Assembly: GCA_910584725.1 (NCBI GenBank)
Contig: CAJUBE010000002.1
Coordinates: 140,588-204,587 of the forward strand
Length of the DNA: 64,000 nucleotides
Origin: an uncultured Lachnospiraceae bacterium
GTDB taxonomy: Bacteria > Bacillota > Clostridia > Lachnospirales > Lachnospiraceae
Direction: 5' to 3'
In this document: positions 54,477-62,506 of the stretch, one piece after another
Position numbering within the stretch: the stretch's first letter is position 1
Layout of the letters: every line of letters begins with the position of its first letter
The notes under the pieces: model-generated
The model's database searches: none
What the model was told of the DNA's origin: nothing
What the model saw: the letters and a program-made list of their open reading frames with translations, nothing else
Position numbers and translations under genes: made by a program

Positions 54477-55709
54477 TCATAGTCCGAGCAGATTGCTTTC
54501 TTTGTAAAAAATTGATGTAAAATCCTCCACTCCCGGAAGCCCGTATATAATACTGCTTATTTCAATCCGCTTAAAACCCTGCCCTTTTAAAAATTCATAT
54601 CCTGGCTGATATGCCTCTCTTTCTGAATTATCCCAAATGATAATTCCCTTTTCCTTTAAACGTAACACTGCATTTTGAGCACATCTTACCCTGTCTCTTC
54701 CATCTATCAGAATGATATCAAATTTCTTTTCTTCATTCAGTATTGCCGCACAATACTCCCCTCCGTATTTTAGCTCATGATATTTTATTGAAACGTTTTG
54801 GGGCGCTATTTGAAGCATTCGTTCATACCATTGTTTATTATGTTCTATAGATACTACGTCTTTCACATGGCGACTCCAAAATAAGGTGCTGTTACCCCCC
54901 CCCCACTCAAATACGCTAAGGGATTTGTTTAAATGCTTTTTAACAAAATCAATCATACTCCGTCCCCACCACGGATTGATTTCTCTATTTTCATCATAGA
55001 AAAAATCACCGGTTTCCGACGGAATAATCCAGCTTCCCAACAATCCTGTCTGCATCAGATAACTATTACGATGGATCAGACCCAACAGCGTTCTTTTTGA
55101 CAGTTCATATATGCTCAGTTGATTTTCAATTATATGCCTGCATATCCGCAAGCCTTCATTAGAATCTACTCTGGCATTAAATAAGATCAATATCGGATAT
55201 GGCAAATCATATCGCTTAATGCCTGCCTCCTCTTCCAAAACATTAAAATATCTCGTTTCCCTCTGAAGCGCCTTCCTATGTTTCCGCAAACAATTAACAC
55301 TTACAATATCAGGAAGAATGCAGCTGCTATAGGGTTCGTAATAAAACTCCTTTGATTCACGTTCCATCTCATGAACAATATTTATGACCATGTCCGTATC
55401 CAAAAGACATTGATCGCCTCCAACCCGAATGACATAACCTGCATCTTCCTGTACTGCCAAGTCCAAAAAACGCCTGTTCACGTCTTCTTCATCTGACATG
55501 TTCACTTTGATATTCAGTGCATTCAATACATTAGCCAATTCGATATTTTCAACGCAATTATATATTCCCGCAATTATATCGCATTTCGTTTCTCCAGCTA
55601 CTTTCATACACCTGTCAATTGTATGCCGGACAACATATTTTCCGTCAATTTTTTCCAACAGCCATCTGTTAAATCTGGCGTCACACTGCAAATATATAAT
55701 ATTATTCAT
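54477..55709 (-). CDS. SpsF-like nucleotidyltransferase fused to a methyltransferase, with poly-G tract
   Basis: 410 aa. The N-terminal ~200 residues resemble SpsF/CMP-sugar nucleotidyltransferases (NNIIYLQCDARFNRWLLEKI; DEEDVNRRFLDLA; YVIRVGGDQCLLD). The C-terminal part is a class I methyltransferase with motif I SVFEWGGGNSTLFWS and IILIDGRDRVRCAQNAV. Motif I is encoded by a run of ten G (54895-54904), so slippage would shut off the methyltransferase half. The usual GGxGSxR/K start of SpsF is not intact (CDARFNR), so nucleotidyl transfer may be altered or lost. I chose ATG 55709 (GGGG seven bases upstream), overlapping asnB by eight bases. Confidence 0.78.
   Translation of the reverse strand: MNNIIYLQCDARFNRWLLEKIDGKYVVRHTIDRCMKVAGETKCDIIAGIYNCVENIELANVLNALNIKVNMSDEEDVNRRFLDLAVQEDAGYVIRVGGDQCLLDTDMVINIVHEMERESKEFYYEPYSSCILPDIVSVNCLRKHRKALQRETRYFNVLEEEAGIKRYDLPYPILILFNARVDSNEGLRICRHIIENQLSIYELSKRTLLGLIHRNSYLMQTGLLGSWIIPSETGDFFYDENREINPWWGRSMIDFVKKHLNKSLSVFEWGGGNSTLFWSRHVKDVVSIEHNKQWYERMLQIAPQNVSIKYHELKYGGEYCAAILNEEKKFDIILIDGRDRVRCAQNAVLRLKEKGIIIWDNSEREAYQPGYEFLKGQGFKRIEISSIIYGLPGVEDFTSIFYKESNLLGL
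54895..54904. repeat. Homopolymeric C10 (coding-strand G10) tract
   Basis: Ten consecutive C on the plus strand inside the SpsF-like/methyltransferase gene, reading as TGG-GGG-GGG-GGT on the coding strand. The frame is open at this length. It is the longest mononucleotide run I see in the window. Confidence 0.9.
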
Positions 55710-57504
55710 AATCACACCCCTGTTTTATTACCGCTTTCTCCCATAAGTACGGCACGATAAGAGGCCATATCCTATAACCTGCCGCATAAGTATTATCCTC
55801 ACTTTTCAAAAACTCATTAATGATAACAGATGCCTGCAGTGAATTAATCAACTCACATTCTATGAAATCTTTAGAATTGACGATATCACCCAAAATATCC
55901 TTTAAAGGTCCTCTAAACCATTCTGTCAAAGGATCGTTAAATCCTATTTTTACCTTACGTTCTAATATTCTGCTATCCATATATGCCTTTGCCATATCCC
56001 TTACTATTGCCTTTGAATATCCGTTTCTTAACTTAGACGTCCATGGGAGCGAAAATGCAAAACTTACCACTCTATAATCCAAAAAAGGCATCCTGATCTC
56101 AACACCGCTTGCCATCCCATATCTGTCTGACACCCGAAGAATAGCCGGCAGAATATTCCTATGCGTTTCAACATATAATATCCTATTTAATGCATCTAAA
56201 TCTGTATATTGTGAATAATTGCGCGCTGTATTTTCTGAAGCAGACTTCCTTACATCATCCAATGTTATCCTATCCTCTAAAAATACCATATCATTATATA
56301 ATTCAACCAACTCCACTAATTCTTTATCTGATAAATTTCCGTTCTTAATAAAATCCAGTACTGCAAAAGAATAACCGCCAAACAGTTCGTCAGCACCTAC
56401 TCCGTCTACCGTAACTTTAATCCCACTTTTTCGGATTGCACTATATTCCTGATAATGAGGCGCTAGAAGCGTATCATATGGTTCATCGCTCATATATACA
56501 TATTTCATAATTTCTTCCAACGAGACAGGCGGTGTTATCTCTGCACAGTTGACCTCTAACCCAATATAATCCGCCGCCAGTCGCGCATACACCGTTTCAT
56601 CATTAAGAGTGTTCGGCATACTAACCGTAACGGCATGATGCCAGTCATCACAGAAATGATTCCCTTTCTCATCAGCCGGTATATTATGCATAAAGCTTAT
56701 AATCGTACTGGAATCAATACCACCGCTTAAAGCTGTACCGATAGGTACATCACTCCTCATTCTTATTTTCACGGCATCCATGAAAATATCTCTCAAATAT
56801 TCGACTTGTTCTTCATATTTTGTCGGCACTGTTATGAGATTATCTAAAGTATTCCACCACCTTGTGATTTTTAATTTTTCATTTGAATATGTCGCACAAC
56901 ACCCCGGCAGAAATTGATTAACTCCTTTAACTGCGCATTTTTCCATAGATGCGCTTGCAAATGGATTATAACCATTTGCAAACAGGTCGTATTCTGGTCT
57001 TATCTCTTTCAATATAGGTAATAGCGCCTTTATTTCTGATGCGAAATAAAAATTATTATGATATTCATACCAGTATAGCGGTTTAACACCATACCTGTCC
57101 CTGCTTAGGAAAAGTCTTTTTTCATAGTCATCCCATATTGCAAGCGCCCACATTCCATTGCATTTTTTTTGAAATTTTTCTCCCCATTCAAGATATGCAT
57201 ATAGCGCAACTTCTGTATCAGAATGTGTCCTAAACTTATAGCCCGTTTCCTCTAACTCATATCGAATCTCAACAAAATTGTATATTTCCCCATTAAATAT
57301 AATCCAATAGCGCTTATCCAATGAGCAAAATGGCTGATTTGCCGCATCTGATGTATCCAATATCGAGAGTCTTGCATGTGCCAGCGTAGCTCCCTGCAAT
57401 TCCTGTATTCCCAAAGCATCCGGTCCTCTATGCTTTATTTTCTTAATACAGTTTTCCGCAGCATTTCTATCAATCTTTCCTATAGTTCCAAAAATCCCAC
57501 ACAT
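55702..57504 (-). CDS. asnB: Asparagine synthase (glutamine-hydrolysing)-like amidotransferase
   Basis: 600-aa AsnB with an intact glutaminase domain: MCGIFGTIG (Cys2), KHRGPDA, FNGEIYNF and HSDTEVALY. The synthetase half has GTALSGGIDSSTIISFM (about 255) and DGVGADELFGGYSF. I chose ATG 57504 (AGGAGGAAGGAT directly upstream), which gives the required N-terminal Cys after Met removal; the ATG at 57555 lies inside the previous gene. In this position it more likely amidates a sugar carboxylate than makes asparagine, but that is inferred. Its partner at 41047 has lost the glutaminase residues seen here. Confidence 0.88.
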   Translation of the reverse strand: MCGIFGTIGKIDRNAAENCIKKIKHRGPDALGIQELQGATLAHARLSILDTSDAANQPFCSLDKRYWIIFNGEIYNFVEIRYELEETGYKFRTHSDTEVALYAYLEWGEKFQKKCNGMWALAIWDDYEKRLFLSRDRYGVKPLYWYEYHNNFYFASEIKALLPILKEIRPEYDLFANGYNPFASASMEKCAVKGVNQFLPGCCATYSNEKLKITRWWNTLDNLITVPTKYEEQVEYLRDIFMDAVKIRMRSDVPIGTALSGGIDSSTIISFMHNIPADEKGNHFCDDWHHAVTVSMPNTLNDETVYARLAADYIGLEVNCAEITPPVSLEEIMKYVYMSDEPYDTLLAPHYQEYSAIRKSGIKVTVDGVGADELFGGYSFAVLDFIKNGNLSDKELVELVELYNDMVFLEDRITLDDVRKSASENTARNYSQYTDLDALNRILYVETHRNILPAILRVSDRYGMASGVEIRMPFLDYRVVSFAFSLPWTSKLRNGYSKAIVRDMAKAYMDSRILERKVKIGFNDPLTEWFRGPLKDILGDIVNSKDFIECELINSLQASVIINEFLKSEDNTYAAGYRIWPLIVPYLWEKAVIKQGCDYE

Positions 57505-57521
57505 ATCCTTCCTCCTGCTTA

Positions 57522-60047
57522 TCATCTCATGCTCATGAATATCTTCTCCCCGCACTTGTTATATGAAGTTTCACAGTCTTGGCTTTTATGCTTAATTTTA
57601 TCCTGAATAAACCTTTCAACCGTCCATGCACTATTCTCCCAATATATTCCTTCTCCGACATCAGGCCATTCAATTGTACTTCTGTCCATTACAAAAACAT
57701 CCGTTTCCTTTATATCCCCATCTACATCAATAAGCATACTATGGTTAATTTCTATATAATCTCTATCTCCCCATTCAATGTAAAAAGTATCCTCATTCCA
57801 TTTTTCTACGGTATAACAACTGGACAATTCCTCCCATACATAAAAAGGTTGCATTTCATTCGTCTGTATATTAATTCTTATTGCCATATTAGCAGTCATT
57901 GGAAAAAGATATATGTTTCCATTTTCAAAGAAGCTGCGTGTAAACAGTTCCGTCCAATAATTGTCTCTTATAAACTGATCAAATCCTTTTGGAAAATCAT
58001 TTATAATTTCAATCCTTCCACTTTCCCGATCCCATTTCACAATTTCTTTTTTATATCCTGTCAGCCAAAAGTATTTTCCGTCATAACATATCGTAGAAAA
58101 TCGATTATCATAATTGCCTACATAATGGCAGTTGCCTGATTTTGTATCCAAATTGATTTCAAGAATATATCCCGCCAAATTAAGAGGAACCCATAATGTA
58201 TTGTCTATCCGGCATATGTCACCGCATGTATTTATGCCAATAAAACTGTCATTATCTCTATCCTTCATTATCATATTTTCACATATATCCAGCTCATATA
58301 ACGCCATATTATTCGTATTAAAAACAATTGTTTCAGAATTAATATCTCCAATCAGGTATATTAAATTTTTATAAGTTATAGCACGTTTATAAAAATGATG
58401 AAGCGGTTTTTTTACTCCAAACCGCTCTTTTAAATTAATTTGCTTGATATCCTCTACTCCATTTCTATCATAAATCAATAAATTCCAGTCAAGAAATGGC
58501 GCAAATATAACATTTTTTCCACACTCACACACCCCTCCAAATAAAAAGAAGCCACTTTGTGTATTAATATTAAGCTTAACATCTAAATTTCGGATTTTCC
58601 CAGTCTTCCTTTCGTATTGAAACAAGCCTACTGTATTTTTTGCCGCAAAGTAAATATAATCTTCCGTATTGAGATAATTGTATGTGCTAAGTATTATTTT
58701 TTCCCTATTGGATGTTATATTCACATTTTGAAACAGAATCGGTTTTCCCGTCGCCTTATAAATCCTTGCAGCACTGCTGGCATCACCATAGTACGCATCA
58801 CTAAGCACTACCGCTCGATCCATATCCGCGCTGTCATCATAAATACCCCAACCCTCCGCCCTGTAATTTGCAACAATCTTTTCATATTCCTGCCAAAGCC
58901 GCGGGCGCATACTGCTGATTGTTGCCTTAATCAACGGATGAGGACGCCACAAAAGCGCCACTTTGTCTTGATTTTCCTTAAATACACAAAATACGTCTTT
59001 CATTTTTTCAATCATTTCTTCACTGCCTGTAAGCAACGCGCTCACACTTGTATTGTAAAAGACAATCTTCTTCCAACTCCCATCCGGCTTTTCAATAATC
59101 CTCAGCCACTCCGCCGGAATCTCCAAATCCTCTTTCCTGGTATTTAGCACCTTGTCAATCTTCGGTGAACCCGTCCCCAGAAACTTCTTTTCCAAAAACT
59201 TTCGATCCACGTGCTCCCCGGGCAGTCCCATCTCCTTTGCGGCCTTCATATATTCATTAATATAAATCTGCCGCATATTCTCCGACTGCACGATCACTTG
59301 ATCGGCATAGATCGTCCCCGGTGTAAAACAAAAATGCTTCATGCTTTCGATTGCCGCCTGATTATCCGGCTCAATTTCTCCCAGAATAAAGTACGGAATA
59401 TATACCAATTTGTCTGTAAAATTCCTCAGATTTTTGGAATAGAAATAGGGATGTACGCTGGTCACATGGTTGCATTCATCATATGGATTGTGAATATAAA
59501 TCACATCGGGTCTGCGCGTTTTCAGATCATACTCGTCATACCGTGTAACCGGCACATACTTCGGATACTGATCCCCCTCGTAATGTTCTTCTCTAAAAGT
59601 CCCATCCGGGTTCTTATCAAAATAGGGAATCGGAATCACATAGGCATCCGTATTCTCGTCAGCATCCGCCGCCTTCCAGACACTCTCCAGAGAATCCCAC
59701 ATAGACGCTTTATAAGGGAGAAATACGACTTCCTTCCTGTCCTCCGGCAAATCGTATTTGATGCTGTTTTGCAAACCTGTCAACTGCTTCTGAATCTTTT
59801 TTGATACTTTTCGGCAAAGGTTTTCATCCGTCAAATTCTCACTCATCTGGTAAATGTTTTCGCAGTAATCCTCCAGAACGTGAACAAGCGACGAATACTT
59901 TTCATCAAGTGTATCTATGTAAGTACCGAGAGTAATCGCGGACTCCTGACACTGAACCAAAGCCTCTGTAGCTCCCTGCGGATTGGAACGGACAGTCTTT
60001 AAAATGGCATCGTTGGCACGAAGCAGGGTATCCACTGTCTGCAGCAT
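57522..60047 (-). CDS. CDP-glycerol glycerophosphotransferase-like protein with C-terminal beta-propeller-like half
   Basis: 841 aa from ATG 60047 (AGGA eight bases upstream); longer starts are GTG 60071 and TTG 60098. Residues 1-460 resemble CDP-glycerol/teichoic-acid glycerophosphotransferases: a helical start, DVIYIHNPYDECNHVTSVHP, YIPYFILGE, FLGTGSPKID, LLWRPHPLI and YYGDASSAARIYKATGKPIL (RPHP and G-D-x-SS motifs). Residues ~480-800 are repeated short strands with W/Y and G, reading like a beta-propeller (DGKYFWLTGYKKEIVKWDRE). It probably adds a glycerol-phosphate or similar group. GC content drops sharply from the N- to the C-terminal half near 58,800. Confidence 0.8.
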   Translation of the reverse strand: MLQTVDTLLRANDAILKTVRSNPQGATEALVQCQESAITLGTYIDTLDEKYSSLVHVLEDYCENIYQMSENLTDENLCRKVSKKIQKQLTGLQNSIKYDLPEDRKEVVFLPYKASMWDSLESVWKAADADENTDAYVIPIPYFDKNPDGTFREEHYEGDQYPKYVPVTRYDEYDLKTRRPDVIYIHNPYDECNHVTSVHPYFYSKNLRNFTDKLVYIPYFILGEIEPDNQAAIESMKHFCFTPGTIYADQVIVQSENMRQIYINEYMKAAKEMGLPGEHVDRKFLEKKFLGTGSPKIDKVLNTRKEDLEIPAEWLRIIEKPDGSWKKIVFYNTSVSALLTGSEEMIEKMKDVFCVFKENQDKVALLWRPHPLIKATISSMRPRLWQEYEKIVANYRAEGWGIYDDSADMDRAVVLSDAYYGDASSAARIYKATGKPILFQNVNITSNREKIILSTYNYLNTEDYIYFAAKNTVGLFQYERKTGKIRNLDVKLNINTQSGFFLFGGVCECGKNVIFAPFLDWNLLIYDRNGVEDIKQINLKERFGVKKPLHHFYKRAITYKNLIYLIGDINSETIVFNTNNMALYELDICENMIMKDRDNDSFIGINTCGDICRIDNTLWVPLNLAGYILEINLDTKSGNCHYVGNYDNRFSTICYDGKYFWLTGYKKEIVKWDRESGRIEIINDFPKGFDQFIRDNYWTELFTRSFFENGNIYLFPMTANMAIRINIQTNEMQPFYVWEELSSCYTVEKWNEDTFYIEWGDRDYIEINHSMLIDVDGDIKETDVFVMDRSTIEWPDVGEGIYWENSAWTVERFIQDKIKHKSQDCETSYNKCGEKIFMSMR

Positions 60048-60104
60048 ATCCTTTTTCCTGTATCGTTCCACCGCTTCCGCCTTCCTTTCTGCAAGCAAAT
60101 TTCA

Positions 60105-60280
60105 TTCCGCCGTGCAAGCTCAATTCCGCTCCGCTCCATCTCGTTTCGGGCTTTCGCCCTATCATCTCAGGCAAAGCCGGAAATATGTCTGCAAGCAGCC
60201 ACTTCCTGCCTTGCCTGAGACGGCACGGCTCAACGAAAAAAATCTGACATAAAATATGTCTTGTCTCAATTATGACAATT
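60105..60280. promoter_or_regulatory. Structured leader and possible promoter upstream of the glycan island
   Basis: Nested inverted repeats lie here: GCCGTGC (60109-60115) with GCACGGC (60223-60229), and CTCAGGCAA (60166-60174) with TTGCCTGAG (60211-60219). Farther up, GACATA/TATGTC around AAA (60246-60260) overlaps a weak minus-strand promoter, TTGTCA (60273-60278) and TATTTT (60251-60256), 16 bases apart. The whole 60099-60351 gap has no gene. Regulatory meaning is inferred. Confidence 0.35.
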
Positions 60281-60351
60281 CCATACTTTATATCAGATTT
60301 CTCTGCTTCTCTATTCTATTTACCCTGCGAAACAGGTGTGCCCGGAAATAC

Positions 60352-61944
60352 CTACACTACTGCCTCCACCACGGTCTTATCCCCGACTGTGATTGTCTTT
60401 ACACCGACTTCTTTCTTTTGGTTAAAGTTAAAGCTGAGCATGTAGCCTTTATTCTTGTGATAATAATTCAGATAATCAACAAGCTGCTGTTCGCCGCGCT
60501 CGTTGTATTCATCGCCGTGCCAGATCTTTAATTCGACTATGAACTGCTCGCCGAGGTAATCTACTATGACATCCGTGCGCCTTTCATCTCTCGTCTGTGC
60601 TTCGAGATAATAATTGCCACTTCCATTAATAATAGGTTTTAAGTACAGCAGAAAAAATTTTCGACCGTATTTCTCGATGAACTTCACGTCCTTCTGGCTG
60701 TATATTTCCGTAAAATAGGCAACAAACTTTTCCAGAACCAAATCCATATCCAGTTGATTGTTCTTGATGAATCCGATTCTGTCGCTTCCGCCCTGCGCGT
60801 AGACGTCGCTGCGAATCGCTTCCCTTGCCATAAACATATTCAACAGGCACATCTCAAACAGGCGGTTCGCCACCGTCACACGGCCGTTTTCCTCCTTCAA
60901 AAATCCAAACATGACACCAAGATTAATAGGCTTTTCTTCCAGACTATACGGAATCCTTTTTCCGCAATATATGATATCCTCCACTATTTTATAAAGATCC
61001 TCGTAAGTATCAAGCTGTTTCACCATACTCTCAAACAGCAGATTACTTCCCTTTAATATCATATCAACCGCTTTATCAATTCCCGCTTTGGACCACGCCT
61101 TTTTTGCATCCTCAAATCCGGCGCTTCCCATGATCTTTTCGTCTATGCGTTTACAGATCAAAGAGGTGAGCATCGGATAGCCCGAGGTATAGGCGTAGAT
61201 TTCTTCTGCCATAGCCCGCGTGTCCATCCCTGTATGAGAATCAGCTTCATATTCTGAAAGCATCCCGGCAATCTGTTCCGGCGAAAAATTCATGTCAATA
61301 TCAAAATCAGCAGCAATGTTCCACGGGCTGTTGTACTGATGCTCCGATTCGGGACGAAGCTTTAGCTTCAGGTTTTTAATGCTGTATACCCCCGCAAGAA
61401 TAACAGAATGGAACGTCGGCGTCTGATCCCGATCCAGATACGCGCCTCTCAACAGTGCCAGAAACTGAACAAACACTTGATTGTTCCCCGCACTGTCCAC
61501 CTCATCAATCATAAGCACAATCGGCCGCGCACTTTCCCGACACATACGGCTCAGTAGCTTAAACATCTCGTCCATCTCTATTTGGGGATTCTGTGCGATA
61601 AAGTCCGACGCCATACCATACAGTTTTTGCGCCTCTTCATCCTCACATTGCTCAAGAGCATCACGCAGCATATTTACGAAAGCAAGGGAAAATGTATTGC
61701 CGTTCGCAAATTTTTCATCCGGCATTCTCTGAAAATCCAGAGAAAACACAAAATAATCTTCTGCCAGATACGCAGCCAAAGCCCGCAGGGTGGTAGTCTT
61801 GCCATACTGCCTGCCCTTATTGATGACAAAGTATTTTTTTCTGTCCACCAGTTTTCTCTTAATTTGCGCCATTCTGTCATCCAGCCGCACCATATAATGT
61901 TCTTCCGGTGTGCACAATCCTTCTGTATTAAAATATCTCGTCAT
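60352..61944 (-). CDS. AAA-ATPase-like / PD-(D/E)XK protein, copy 2
   Basis: 530-aa paralogue of 24873-26543 with the same order of domains. Walker A is GRQYGKTTTLRAL (about 43-52), Walker B is IVLMIDEVDSA (about 140), and the C-terminal nuclease-like core is DERRTDVIVDYLGEQFIVELK (about 465-485). Start and end are strongly conserved (EEHYMVRLDDRM; VGDKTVVEAVV). It lacks the palindromic insertion of copy 1, so it shows the ancestral form. GGAGG lies eight bases before ATG 61944, and the promoter at 61976-62004 serves it alone. Function is not established for the family. Confidence 0.9.
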   Translation of the reverse strand: MTRYFNTEGLCTPEEHYMVRLDDRMAQIKRKLVDRKKYFVINKGRQYGKTTTLRALAAYLAEDYFVFSLDFQRMPDEKFANGNTFSLAFVNMLRDALEQCEDEEAQKLYGMASDFIAQNPQIEMDEMFKLLSRMCRESARPIVLMIDEVDSAGNNQVFVQFLALLRGAYLDRDQTPTFHSVILAGVYSIKNLKLKLRPESEHQYNSPWNIAADFDIDMNFSPEQIAGMLSEYEADSHTGMDTRAMAEEIYAYTSGYPMLTSLICKRIDEKIMGSAGFEDAKKAWSKAGIDKAVDMILKGSNLLFESMVKQLDTYEDLYKIVEDIIYCGKRIPYSLEEKPINLGVMFGFLKEENGRVTVANRLFEMCLLNMFMAREAIRSDVYAQGGSDRIGFIKNNQLDMDLVLEKFVAYFTEIYSQKDVKFIEKYGRKFFLLYLKPIINGSGNYYLEAQTRDERRTDVIVDYLGEQFIVELKIWHGDEYNERGEQQLVDYLNYYHKNKGYMLSFNFNQKKEVGVKTITVGDKTVVEAVV

Positions 61945-61975
61945 GCCCTTTACCTCCCGCGTTTCCTATAACGAT

Positions 61976-62004
61976 ATTCTAATATTTTTTCCACGAAATG
62001 TAAA
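61976..62004 (-). promoter_or_regulatory. Promoter of AAA-ATPase copy 2
   Basis: Minus-strand TTTACA (61999-62004) and TAGAAT (61976-61981) with a 17-base spacer, 31 bases from the start codon. Confidence 0.55.
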
Positions 62005-62063
62005 GGCATCTGATATAAAGTATGAAATTGTCAAAGTACATTTTTCGTTACTTTTCACATCCG

Positions 62064-62125
62064 CGCCATGCACTTGCTGCATGGTGTCGGACCCAGCGCC
62101 AAAATGCCTGTTTTCGGGCATTTTG
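62064..62125. repeat. Two adjacent hairpins
   Basis: CCATGCA/TGCATGG around CTTGC (62066-62084), and CAAAATGCC/GGCATTTTG with an 8-base loop (62100-62125). They precede copy 2 of the dispersed repeat. Neither is followed by a convincing T run in either direction. Confidence 0.55.
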
Positions 62126-62136
62126 TGTGCATCATC

Positions 62137-62199
62137 GTTGCAATTCACACCGAATAATCGTAAATTGATGCGAAATCTGGCATGGGTGTGAATTGTAAC
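62137..62199 (+). repeat. Dispersed ~62-bp imperfect palindromic repeat, copy 2
   Basis: 63 bp running from GTTGCAATTCACACC to GGGTGTGAATTGTAAC, an 11-bp perfect inverted repeat (CAATTCACACC/GGTGTGAATTG) around a conserved core. It is in the opposite orientation to copy 1 at 20045-20105. It lies just beyond the structured stretch downstream of the TnpB-like gene. Confidence 0.78.
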
Positions 62200-62506
62200 C
62201 GTTTCTCAAAAGATCATCATAAGAATTAGCCGGGCGTTTCCGCCTGCGTCCTATACTTGTATAAGACCGCTTCGCTCCGTGTAGGCCACGGTCCTGGCAT
62301 ATCGGAAAACCGCCGTTTGGCAGCTTAGGTAATGCCGTTTGGGCGCTGCCTTTTGACAGCCTTCCCCGCCCGCTGTGTATTCACACAGCATTTATGTGCA
62401 ACATGCATTTCTGCGATCCGTCCGCCCTGCGGCGTCCTATGGTAAAACCTTCCATCCGGATGTCCGTAAACACCCCGATATGGGTTTATTCCCAGAACTG
62501 CATGAA
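62200..62506 (-). ncRNA. Candidate structured RNA downstream of the TnpB-like gene
   Basis: No gene fits this stretch. It is dense in inverted repeats: GCTGTGT/ACACAGC with a 4-base loop (62372-62389), GGCAGC/GCTGCC, GACCG/CGGTC, and the palindrome CATCCGGATG (62453-62462). The nonamer GCCGTTTGG occurs twice. TnpB genes are normally followed by their guide (omega) RNA at exactly this place, so an omega-RNA-like scaffold is the natural guess. I cannot show transcription. Confidence 0.4.
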
